A stretch of 64,000 nucleotides of DNA from Polytrichum commune (Eukaryota; Streptophyta; Polytrichopsida; Polytrichales; Polytrichaceae). The notes beneath the pieces were generated by a model. That model made no database searches. It was not told the origin of the DNA and saw only the letters and a list, made by a program, of their open reading frames with translations. The stretch lies in NCBI GenBank assembly GCA_950295325.1, contig OX485803.1, positions 33,931,554-33,995,553 on the forward strand. Reading direction: 5' to 3'. Of the stretch, positions 35,848 through 45,849 are shown piece by piece. Numbering within the stretch: the stretch's first letter is position 1; each line of letters starts with the position of its first letter. Made by a program: the position numbers and the translations under genes.

Positions 35848-38378
35848 ATGGAAGAGGAGGATGTCGCCTCCGACCGACAGCTTGTAGTTGTAATTGGTGG
35901 AGGTGGCGAAGGTGGAGAACGTGGTGATGGGGGAGAATGTGGCGCAGGGGTGAGAGGGGATCAGCCGGTGGAGAGGAGGGGACAATTGATGGTGGGAAAT
36001 GGGGAGGATCCCACCACCCCATTATTTCACAATCCGGAAAAGGCTGCGGAGGCAGTGAAGGATCGTGTTTACCAGCCGGGGGTCTGGACGCTGAAGGAGA
36101 CCATGGTGCTTCTGGGGGCCAAGAAGAGGGAGAAGGGCATCCTGCAAGGCACAAAGCGAAACTCTGTGCCCGCCGATGAGAAGTGGCGGGCAATTGCGGA
36201 GTATTGCTGGCAGAACAACGTGCACCGGTCCAAGGAGCAGTGCCGGTTCAAGTGGGAGAACATCATGCCGGATTTCAAAAAGGTGAGGGAGCATGAAGAC
36301 TCGCGAGGGGAGGATCACAAATCCTACTTCGACATGGAAAGCGCCGAGCGGAAGCGTCTGAATTTGCCGCCCAACTTGAACAAGGACTTGTATACTATCA
36401 TGGACGAGTTTCTGGTGCGGCGGCCTGGGAAGCAAGCTCTGCCGGGAGAGCAAGGGCCGCCCCTCCTTGCGAGCGTGAAGAAAGAAGCGCGAGACAAGCC
36501 CGGCCAGTCCTCCTTCACAATTGTCACCCCTCTTGCAATGCTGGAGCCTCCTCCTCCTCCTCCTGCTCCCTCTCTTGCTCTTGTTCCCGCTCTTGCTGCT
36601 CCTGGTCCTGCTGCTGCTGCCGCCGCCAATCTTCTCCCGGGAGAAACTAGCGTCCAAGAGTCTTTTGACAATGGTTTCAACCCCTCTCCCTTATAACGTT
36701 TCCCTTTGAATTCATTCTGGTCATGCATGGTTAGGTTTGTTTCCTTTGTGCAGGCTTTAAGAGATAGCCTGGTGTCTATTTTCGTGAAAGGAATGATCTG
36801 TTGAGTGCCGTGTGGCTCCTTTCGTCTTTTTACAATGGTTTTAACACTCTCTCGGATCATTTCCCTTTGGCATCCATTCTGGTCATGCATGGTTAGGTTT
36901 GTTACTTTCCTGCAGGCTATAAGAAATGGGTCCGGTGTCCATATTCGTGAAAGGAATGATCTGTCGAATGCAATGTGGAGCTCCTTTCGTTCCCTTTGGC
37001 TCTTCGGTACTTGGGTCTCATGATGTTGATTGTTAAGTTCGATTGTTGTGGACCACGTGCAGCATCGCCACCGAGGGATCGAGAAAATCAGGAGAACACA
37101 CCTGAACAACAACAATCGGTTGCACGGCGAACTTCAAGTCTGACGAAAGCAAGTGCAAGGAAACGTCGAAAAAAGGGGCAAGACTTTCAAGAAGCACAAG
37201 AATCTGATGTAGGTGGACCTGCTACTACTGGTATTGGAGACAGTGGAGTGCGGTATGAGTTTCCCAATCTTCCTCTCAGCCCAGGAATACAAGAAGCAAG
37301 CTGCCCAGTAGACACAGTTCGGGCAGAGGCTCCATCAGGTAGTGTTCTCATTAGTGACATTCCAAGAGGGATTCCTGCCATACAACTGCTTAGGGTACAA
37401 CAAGGCTCTCGGGAAACACCCTTGCGAGGTTCGCAAGAAACGCTGGAGGAGATACAAACAACACAACAGAAAGAGAGTAGGTCAGAAGCCAGGGAGGAGA
37501 AGAGTAGCCCGTCAAAGAATCTGAAGAGAGGCAGTGCTTTGAGAGAAGGAGACACTATAGGCCAAAGTTTCCCTGAACAACCCACTGAAGTTTTTCAAAC
37601 TCCACGGGAAGGGGAGAGGTTACCTAATCGATTAGCAATTATAGAAGAAAAGAAGGATGCCAGGTACTCCACTTCTCCTTCACATTCCTCTATGCTTGCT
37701 GTCAGAGAGAATTCGTTTATCACCTAAGCTGTACTCCTTTCTTTTGTTCTCCTTGTCTTTTGGTATTTCTGGGTTTAGAAAATCTTATTTCGTCACATTC
37801 CTCTTACATACTGAAATGTATCTATGCACAATGTCTAAATGGTCAAGTCTCAAAGTCTCATATGAACACATGGGTTTCCTGCAAGAGCTCTCAGGATTGC
37901 ATTCTTCTTGCCATCTTGAGGATTCTCTGTGGACGGGTATTAGCTGATCACCACCTAAGTCAGGCCATGAAGCTGGGAACTTCTGCGTCAGTGGTAGAAC
38001 AGTGGCAGTTACATTTGCTCCCTTCACCAAGCCATCGGTGTAAATGTGTTCCACGTTTTCTGAAGTCTTATTTGGTTTCTCTCTATTTGTTCTAAATCTC
38101 TATAATCGTCAATCGTTGGTTTTTGGTTGTCACTTCAACATTATTGCTTTGTAAGGCAAGGCTACTTTGCAGTGCCCCATTGAAGGGACCTTGATCTGGT
38201 GGTCGTGTGTGTGAGCTCATGGTACACATCTTGCGATCATTGCAGACATCGGGAGCTGGTAGCACTTGAACGGGAGAAGATTGCAGCCAGTAGAGAGGCA
38301 ATCGCTCTATTTGCCTCCGCTCTCAACAACATGGCAACTGCCGTGCAGAGGGTGGCCGAACTGCTCCAGCGGCAATAG
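35848..38378 (+). CDS. ASR3-like trihelix (GT/Myb-SANT) transcription factor, 3 coding exons
   Basis: Predicted exons are 35848-36673, 37063-37663 and 38246-38378, joined in matching phase (phase 1, then phase 2), giving 519 aa. Seen: a Gly/Glu-rich N-terminus (1-60); a trihelix DNA-binding domain at about 75-190 with the three spaced tryptophans W80, W113 and W136 and the fourth-helix motif SYFDMES near 159-165; a Pro/Ala low-complexity stretch (234-262); a basic Ser/Glu-rich middle; and a C-terminal amphipathic helix (HRELVALEREKIAASREAIA, then LFASALNNMA) ending LLQRQ. The motifs KWRAIAEYC, QCRFKWENI and DFKKVREHE match the ASR3/SH4-like branch of plant trihelix proteins, which are nuclear regulators binding GT elements. 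The donor ATG|GTTTCA of intron 1 is the weakest junction; reading through it would stop at 36696 as a 282-aa form. The donor CAG|GTACTC and acceptor TGCAG of intron 2 are strong. Start: first ATG of the long frame. Target genes cannot be told. Confidence 0.88.
36661..36990 (+). repeat. Tandem duplication (about 163 bp x2) spanning exon 1 end and intron 1 of the trihelix gene
   Basis: The block ACAATGGTTTCAAC...CATTCTGGTCATGCATGG...CGTGAAAGGAATGATCTG...GGCTCCTTTCGT occurs twice. Matching anchors are at 36668/36832 and 36721/36883, a period of 162-164 bases. The unit contains the presumed splice donor (ACAATG|GTTT) and an internal TGCAG|GCT acceptor-like site in both copies, so the duplication copied splice signals. 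Confidence 0.85.
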
Positions 38379-39080
38379 ATCGACAGCATATTTTGAGATT
38401 GGACTCAGGAGCAGTCCTGACAGGTGTAATTTTTTTGTTACATAATTTTCCCCCCCAGTAAAGGTGTTGTAATTTTTTTGGTCACTCGTGTTGCAGATTA
38501 AAACTTCAGATTACTCTCAATCTGGCTTGTGCTCTTCAAACGTCTGCCAAGTTGCTGTCGTCTTGTCCGGAACAGCGAATAGCCTAGATTCTAGGTCTAC
38601 ATCTTTTTGCAGGATAACAACCCATGACTGACTGCGAGCTGAAGAATCCAGTGACCACGGTGGTGTTCAAGCATGTCCTTGATACTATCAACATGCTTGA
38701 GGAATTTTTCTACAACCGTATCTATTGATAGGGTTAAAGTGGGAAAGTGCATCAGTACAGCTACTAAGGCAGAGTGACTTGACGTCCTTACTCTACCTTT
38801 TAAGATCATGAGGTTCTACCTGCATCTACTTCTACACCTTGGTGACTCCAAAAGGAGGGAATGTAGTACCTTACACCTACTCTGATCTACTTCCCACGGG
38901 TGAACCGATCGAGGACCTGGCTGAGAAAATCTCTCTGATTGTACATGGACTGGAAACTGAGCAGGGATGCATGATCGAGATGGCAGAGGTGCTAATTTGA
39001 CAGCCAAGACAGCTACAGGCCGGGCCAGGCCAGGCAAGGCACATAGAGAAGAGCAAAGCGCCCAGGTGAGTTGGCCTATT
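38379..39080 (+). other. Probable 3' UTR and flank of the trihelix gene
   Basis: Follows the TAG at 38376-38378. It includes T-rich stretches and a TTGCAG acceptor-like site near 38500, so a 3' UTR intron is possible. No coding signal and no clear end; no repeat family recognised until about 39270. Confidence 0.35.
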
Positions 39081-39269
39081 CTCTAACTAACATAGACGGG
39101 TCTTAAATGGTTCTTTTTCCTGTTTGCTATGAAATATATCCCTGCTTCACAACCTTTAAAATTTGGGCTGATCCATGAATAATGGATGGAGAAGCCAGTT
39201 TCAATTGCAGAGAATTTTGGAGCCTGCCTTGACTCACATGTGAATTCCCAAAGGTGAGCATGGGAGTCC

Positions 39270-39475
39270 AGAATGGTTAGAAATTTTTGAGCAGGGAGCA
39301 TAATTGAGTCTACAATGGTCAACAAATTTTGAACACGTACTCCAGTTTCTTTTGAACACGTACTCCAATCAAACACACTTAAAAGATGTGCGTTTTCAGA
39401 TCTGCATTTAACCACTCATCGCTCAATTATGGGTGTCCATTTAATATAAGTAACTAAGTCTGCTTACCTTGCCCA
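39270..39475 (+). repeat. Dispersed repeat D, copy with internal 20-base duplication
   Basis: TTTTGAACACGTACTCCA occurs twice within 30 bases (about 39328 and 39350), followed by CGCTCAATTATGGGTGTCCA as at 4105-4120. Confidence 0.5.
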
Positions 39476-39538
39476 TGTAGAGGAGTGCACGTTTAGGTAG
39501 GTACTCACAGTACATTAGAAGAAAACATGGGCCCGAAT

Positions 39539-39579
39539 GACACAACCATGGTCCATAACACCATGGTCATGGTTGTGTC
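39539..39579. repeat. Inverted repeat inside a small foldback element
   Basis: GACACAACCATG (39539-39550) and CATGGTTGTGTC (39568-39579) are perfect. Outer flanks 39509-39530 and 39601-39617 (GTACA...CATGGGCCC versus GGACCCATGTATTGTAC) extend the symmetry, so the element is roughly 39509-39617. Confidence 0.65.
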
Positions 39580-39888
39580 GATTCTACAATTGTGTTGTTT
39601 GGACCCATGTATTGTACAAGTGTTAGAACAGCCTGGTTGTCCTGCTTCAATCACTCCTGTACATTTCACTAAGAACGATATGAGGATGAAATGATTAGCA
39701 AGTCCAAGTCCAGGCCCTAGCCGTTTTCCTCAAAATAATCAGAATTTATGAACGTCTTATTTTTACCTTGCCGAGGATTCTCTCTATGATTATATAGATC
39801 CCGTCAATTATGTTGATGATTGAATGCACAACAGTTTTTGAAATCGTAGTCCAACCTCTTTCAAGCGCATGTCTTTTTGGTGTCCACT

Positions 39889-40023
39889 CTTAGATCCACA
39901 CATAACCTCACACCACTCAAATAGAGGTGGCTGATAAACATAAGTAACCAAGTTTGATGGATTGTTTTATTTTTAGTGATGAAAAGTGATAGCAAGTGGT
40001 GTGAGGTTATGCGTGGATCTAAG
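39889..40023. repeat. 29-bp inverted repeat formed by dispersed repeat D
   Basis: The left arm 39889-39917 (CTTAGATCCACACATAACCT...) and the right arm 39995-40023 differ at one base. The TTAGATCCACACCTAA motif also occurs at about 52443 and, reversed, at about 41410, so two opposed copies of a dispersed family are juxtaposed. Confidence 0.75.
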
Positions 40024-40694
40024 TGGGATGGAGGGTGTTTTGATGAACCACTTGTAGTCCAATTGGAGTTTTGATTTGATGACCTGCTTTCCAATGATGA
40101 AACTGAGCTGATCATTTACACCAACGAAATTGATGCAAGTGACATTGGCATCATTGAATCGAGGCATGGAAACCTGCCAGGTGAGATGAGTAATAATCAA
40201 TGGGCTCGTGATGGTCTTTGGCAGTTCTTTTGGCCTGTCTTGAGGGCAAAACAAAACGACTTAAATATAGTGTGCTCTAGTCACTCAATTGTCTTGTGAC
40301 ATAATCATTGTAATTGTCGTGGTGACTTTAAAATCAATTTCATTTCATTTCATAGCATGACTTGGTTCTTAAGAATGTATTCACTTCAATACTAATGTTG
40401 AAGTTTGGGGATCGAATGAGCCCAAACTTAAGCTCATGGAAACTTGAGCAGAATGTCTTCACAAGGATTCGTAAGTCTTCCTATCTCTAGTTTACTGTGG
40501 ACTCGTCACTCTCCTGGCCTCTCTTCCATACACAACTGAACCTACCCAAGAAAGTCAGAATGTCCAAATGCCACGTGTCGTATTTTCATTGGGCAAGAGC
40601 GCTTACAAACCCAATGTGGCCAAAACGTTCGAAACTGGCCAGTAGTTATTTCAAGGCTATTCTGAGTCACACAGTGCTACAACTGTTTATCGAG

Positions 40695-40850
40695 GATGAA
40701 ATGTTTTACCATGCGAAGTCATTTATGTTCTATAATGTCAGAACAACCTATGGAACTTATGTTAGAAAAAATTGAACTTGTGAGTGAGATGTTATGGGCA
40801 CCTCCTAACTCTGCATAGTAATGCACACTAATTGTGATAACAAATGTAAT
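40695..40850 (+). mobile_element. Partial copy of the 15.97-kb foldback MITE
   Basis: CATTTATGTTCTATAATGTC, AACAACCTATGGAACT, GAACTTGTGAGTGAGATGTT and TAATGCACACTAATTGTGAT parallel 16045-16180 in order. The left arm is missing. Confidence 0.6.
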
Positions 40851-41829
40851 GAAATCAGTGATCCACATTATTCGTCTTGTAATCAATTGGGTGGCAACTA
40901 GCATAGGTGTCAAATGGCTTTTTACGTGACATGATAGAAGATAGCGCAACACCAAAATTGGTGTGCCTAATTTGACACCGGACCTAGCTTCGAAGGCCCC
41001 GAAATAGTCATGTGAGACACCTTTGATGTAAATTAATCATAAAACTTATAAGGGGTAGTGGGTTTTATTGTGGATGTATATTTGCATGCGATGGACCATT
41101 ATAACTCATAAACGACTTGGGAGGTTGTCATCCACTCTCTTCTTGCCATATATAGGTTTTTAAAATTTATATTTTAAAGATTTATTATTAAAAAACCCAT
41201 CCTACTTGTAATTTGCTTTGAGTTTTTGCGTGTTGCTGTGCTCCTGTGTGTATTTTGATCACTTTCATGCCTGGAGGAATTTAGGTTGTCATGGGTACAC
41301 CACTAAATATAAGACTCCATAAGATACTAAAGTGCTCATCTAAAGTAAACATGTGTTCATCCAACAAAGCAATAATTTGGACACCTATATATGAGTGGCA
41401 TGTGGTTAGGTGTGGATCTAAAAATGGACATCAAAATCATATGCGTTCAAAAGATATTGAACTATGTGTTCAAAGTATGCTAACCATTCCAACTTCAATA
41501 TTCACTTAAAACGTGTTTTTTGCTTTGGTTGCTCGGCCAACATTCCTTCCACAATCAAGTTGACAACCACACCACACTCTCAAATCCATGAGATGGCGCA
41601 CTCCAATTACATTGGGTGTGTTGCTTGTGTTGATGTATAATAATGAAACACCATTGAAGAACTAGCATTGCTTGCTTCTAGCTTTGAGCAATTGTGATGT
41701 AATACCAAAGAAAAATTGATGTCAAGATTAGAGGCTTCTAGGTCAACACATAGCAAAGAGGAACCAATGAACGACGAGAAGGCAAAGTATGCAAAACAAG
41801 GAGGCTAGAAGTTGAGAATACAAAAACCA

Positions 41830-42065
41830 TAGAGTGCAAAAATATTTATGAAATTTGTTTGGAAGATTCATGAAGTTGCTAAAGGTAAAGGTTCACTATC
41901 ATGAAATTGAAGTGTGCCACATGTCAAGTTGGTTTAGAAAAATCATGAACCAATTAGAAGGTACATGAAATTGGTAGAACACTCTGGTAACATTATTGGA
42001 ATGTTCATGAATGAGCTTGGAACCTTCATGAAATTGAGTTTGTACTTTTGTGAAGTCATCTTACC
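41830..42065 (+). repeat. TTCATGAA-rich repeat with heat-shock-element-like clusters, copy 1
   Basis: Holds two exact GAAnnTTCnnGAA arrays (41999-42011 and 42020-42032) plus several half sites. It ends ACCAAAGGAGT. It is the inverse of 44410-44660, and its end also matches 46110-46165 inside the LINE lineage B tail, so it may belong to that LINE's 3' UTR. Confidence 0.65.
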
Positions 42066-42201
42066 AAAGGAGTATTATAATAACACACATCTACCTTACA
42101 ACTAAATCTCTCAAAATTCATTGGTTGAAGCTCGCTACAAGCAATGCTTAGTCATGCATATTGAAAGACATTCTCGATGAAGTCCAATACACCCAAACTA
42201 A

Positions 42202-42695
42202 GGGCAATTTATACTAGAGCTTGAGGGCATGTGACCATTGAAATCTAAAATCTCATTGGGTGAAAATCGCCGAGACTGTCCCAATTAACTTTACACTAGA
42301 GATTGAGGGCCTCATGACACAATGAAGAATGGATGGATGAAATCATGACATGGAGTCTGCCATGACATGCAATGGATAGTATTATGGTCTGACCAATTCT
42401 TTTGTCTAACATAACACAAAACAAAGGAGACCACATCACTTTGAAATCTAAATACCTTTGATTGTCTAAGTTTATGGTGTAAAAGGACCCACATGAATAG
42501 TTAGGATGGTAATGAAATAGCATTCGGTTGAGACTTTAGTTGTGTATGTCTATTATACAACACTTGAGGCCCATGACCACATAATAGTAAATTTCAAATT
42601 GCCATGGTACTTACTTGGTATAACCTTTTGGGTTTTCAAGGGCCCTCACAATTTTACGGTCATGGTCCTTGGCCATATTATTGTAAACTAGCCCT
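42202..42695 (+). mobile_element. MITE family with GGCCACTTCACAC ends, diverged copy 3
   Basis: Starts AGGGCAATTTATACTAGAG, contains GAAATAGCATTCGGTTGA as in copy 1 (GAAATAGCATTTGGTTGA), and ends GTAAACTAGCCCT after GGTCATGGTCCTTGG. Size and motif order match copy 1. Confidence 0.65.
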
Positions 42696-43506
42696 GAGTC
42701 CACATTGTTACACAATTTCACTTTTTAATCAGAATGTAGTTGTGTTTTTCAAAATTACCATTCAAAATAAGAAAAATAGGGAAAAATCATTCAGGTGTCT
42801 CTGGGACTAATGGGGCTCGTTGTGTTTGGCTCATTGATCAATTCTATTTTAAGACATAAATTCCAACGATTTTGAATTTGGCTCCACATTAGACTTATTT
42901 GTAGAGTAAAGGAGATGCAAGCATGGGTTTAGTCCCAAACCTTGAGTTTATGGGAGTTAACACAAAGTCACCCAAGTTTTTTTTATGCTTAAATTACCAT
43001 ATACAAAAGTGGTGTTCGGCTATAAAAAATTGGCTTTCTAGCTTTACCTGCTAGGATGGGTGGGCCAAGCTAGCCTTGCATAGGCTGACATGGGATTAAG
43101 GATGACGGATTCCATGCACATCCCCAATTTTAAATCCTAAAATTCTCTCAAAGTTTGATAGATGAAAAGAGGAGATCCTGAATGTTTCACCCAACTTTCA
43201 ATATAGGCTCCAATGTATGACGAAGTAATGACCTCTTAAGAAAGTTTTCTCAAAGAAGGATCATACCCACGTTTTCGTCCTAGATTTATGCTTCTTTGGA
43301 GGACTTTGTAGACACCTCTATTATCAAAATCCAAAATTTAAAGGTGGAAATTGATCCTTCCACAAGCAGGCATGTTGGCTCGACACAAAAATTGAGCGTG
43401 ATAACTTTATGTGACAATTGGAGATTTGGTTTTTGCTCTTGTTCCACCAATCCCGGCAACTTCAATGTGTATGAGAATTTTGGTGAACATCACAATGTTC
43501 TAAGTA
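42696..43506. other. No gene seen
   Basis: Unclassified sequence up to the truncated MITE. Confidence 0.4.
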
Positions 43507-43860
43507 CTCCACCATTGATGGTATTTAGTGTCACATGAATAATATTGTCACTTACACTATTTTGAGGCGTGTGCTAAATTACAATGATGATCAACAACTT
43601 CACCATCAATGTCACGTGATTGGCGTTCAAGTGCGCTTATTAATATCTTGTCATGAGTACGTTGAACAATGTTGTGAGGTGTATGTCTATGTTACACAAT
43701 GGTCTATGTACAAGTTGACTAAAGTGTATACAAATGACACTTGACATTAGTATGCTCAAGAATATTTTCCCTCTTGCATACTATAATGTAGACATATGAC
43801 ACTTGCAATTAGTATGCTCGATGATATCTCCCTTTGCATATTAAAACGCAAAATTATCAT
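43507..43860 (+). mobile_element. MITE family with CTACACCA ends, 3'-truncated copy
   Basis: Starts CTCCACCATTGATGGTATTT and follows 27687-28050 block for block (TTGAGGCGTGTGCTAAATTAC; CAAGTTGACTAAAGTGTA) but breaks off at the AT microsatellite at 43860. Confidence 0.72.
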
Positions 43861-43886
43861 TATATATATATATATATATATATATA
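43860..43886. repeat. AT microsatellite at a MITE break
   Basis: About 13 TA units exactly where the CTACACCA-family MITE at 43507 stops matching. Confidence 0.88.
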
Positions 43887-44211
43887 AACTTTATCAACTG
43901 CACAACTATATTGAAACAAAGCGAAAAAATAAATTATAAAAATGCAATTTATGGAGTACAACCACACAACCAAACCAACTCAAGTAAGAATTCTCATTGC
44001 CAGATATGTCTTAATTCGGGCAACATAATGCTTATGTCTATTATAAAGCAATGATCTAAGACTTTGAGTGAAAATTATAATACCTCAAGAGAAAACCATG
44101 AAAGTATCAGAAAAATTTAGGAAAATAGATATTTTCATTTTGAGAACATATTCGACATACTCCAAGAATATTCACCAAATATGTGGAAATATTCCTTGAA
44201 TATATGTATTA

Positions 44212-44400
44212 AAATGAAATGAAATTGATTTCAAGAGTCTTGAAAGCCAAAAGGCTATTGGGTCTAAGAGTACATCATGGTGGATTCAAACCGGCTAATT
44301 CTCTAGAGTGGTAGAGTGCAATAGCCTCTGCGAGATAGAGGCTAATGTCAACTTGATGGTCCAAATGAAAGAAAGGTGTGTGGCTCCCTAATACGACATA
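44212..44400 (-). mobile_element. LINE lineage B 3'-end fragment
   Basis: Begins AAAATGAAATGAAATTGATT (a short A/T-rich tail on the minus strand) and includes AGAGGCTAATGTCAACTTGATGG, matching the 3' region near 4930-5050. Similar CATTTCATTTCAT tails occur at about 40335 and 19475, suggesting other 3' ends. Confidence 0.5.
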
Positions 44401-44404
44401 CTCA

Positions 44405-44660
44405 AATAGTGATGAAACTTTACTCCTTTGGTACGATGACTTTGCAGAATTGCAAAGTCAATTTCATGAAGGTTCCAAGCTACTTCATGACCCTTCCAAC
44501 TCATGTTACTGGAGTGTCCTACCAACTTCATGAACCTTCCAAATTAGTTCATGATTCTTCTAAACCAACCTGACATGTGGCACACCTCAATTTCATGATA
44601 GGGGACCTTTACCTCTAGCAACTTGATGAATCTTTGAAACCAATTTCATAAATCTTCCAG
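44405..44660 (-). repeat. TTCATGAA-rich repeat with heat-shock-element-like clusters, copy 2 (inverted)
   Basis: Contains TTCATGAAGGTTC (44463-44475) and TTCATGAACCTTC (44527-44539), both exact TTCnnGAAnnTTC trimers, and degenerate versions between them (TTCATGACCCTTC). Shared with copy 1: GACATGTGGCACACCTC and CCTTTGGTA. Confidence 0.65.
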
Positions 44661-45529
44661 ACCGAACAACTCTTGTAATATGAACTTCTGAACTTCTTGC
44701 CTTCTTGTTTCGCAACATCCAGTTGGTGGTGAGAGCCTCTGCACTAGGGTCAGCAATAGAATTGATTTGGAAGTAGATTTGTGTCTCCACATACAACTTT
44801 CTAGTTCTCTAGCAGTGACATAGTTCTCTAGTTTTCTTCTGTGTTGATCCATTTCTCTAGCACACTCGGGTTCTCTTACAAGGTTTTGTAATGGTTACCT
44901 GCCTCAAGGCCTCTTTTGCACGACTCAACAAAAAAGTGATAGTATTGCCTGTTCCGTTTTGTCTCTGCATTATTTGTGTTCACAAACTTTGATACATAGA
45001 TTTGCAAAGTTTATTCATATTCACATATTGTAGATAATCATAGAACACGCGATTTATTTAGATCACTCAAGTCATCTAGAGTGACTAAACCATAGTGAAT
45101 AAATCAACAAACTATGAGTGAATAAATCAACAAATTATCTTATTACCTACAATATTTGAATATGATTTATTCAATTTGATGACTCCATGATTTATTTAGA
45201 TCCTCAAGTCATCTCCTAGATAATCATAGGAATTTGCGGGGCCCTATATTGTAAGTGATTGGAAATTGTGACTTTGCCAATTCCTTTACAAGCACATAGT
45301 TAGTTTTGGTCTATATTAGTCAAGTCGTCTCCTACAAAATCATTGAATTTGCAGGGCCTACTACAGCTATGTCTAGTTGCCCACGTAGGCATAGATGATG
45401 CACTCTGCTCACAAATCATACATTTAATTTTTAACGAGGGCTTATTTCATGCTCACACAAGTGAATGTTTTTACGGGTATCCTTACATGGCTATTGGGAG
45501 CATAACCAAAGCTTTTGAAGAAATTGGTC

Positions 45530-45570
45530 AATTAGCACCCAAACACATAGGCGGTGTTTGGGTGCTAATT
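45530..45570. repeat. Perfect 17-bp inverted repeat
   Basis: AATTAGCACCCAAACAC, 7-base loop ATAGGCG, GTGTTTGGGTGCTAATT. It lies in a frame of 82 codons (45343-45591) that I do not recognise. Confidence 0.8.
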
Positions 45571-45849
45571 TTACAAGATGAGTACATTTGATGGTTAGTG
45601 GAGAGGCTTCATGTAGATCCAAACATCACTGTAAAATCTCTTCTTTGTCAACTAAATGAAGTTTTCGATTCCCACGCCTTGTATTTATCAATTGTGTTTC
45701 AAAAGCCTATCGAAGTGAAGTTTGGATTTACCCTCAAGTTGATGGGCTATGAACCAGATGAATTTTAAAATGAAGAACATTATTCCTTCACATTAATGAA
45801 GACATACAAACAATCATTGTTGACATGATGCAAGGTTGGATAAGAGAGG

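Noticed and set aside
36022-36657. 211-codon open frame on the minus strand
   Set aside because: It is the antisense shadow of trihelix exon 1; its composition follows from GC-rich codons and repeats on the other strand.
36324-37115. 263-codon minus-strand frame
   Set aside because: Covers antisense of the trihelix exon and its tandem duplication; repeated peptide phrases come from the duplicated DNA.
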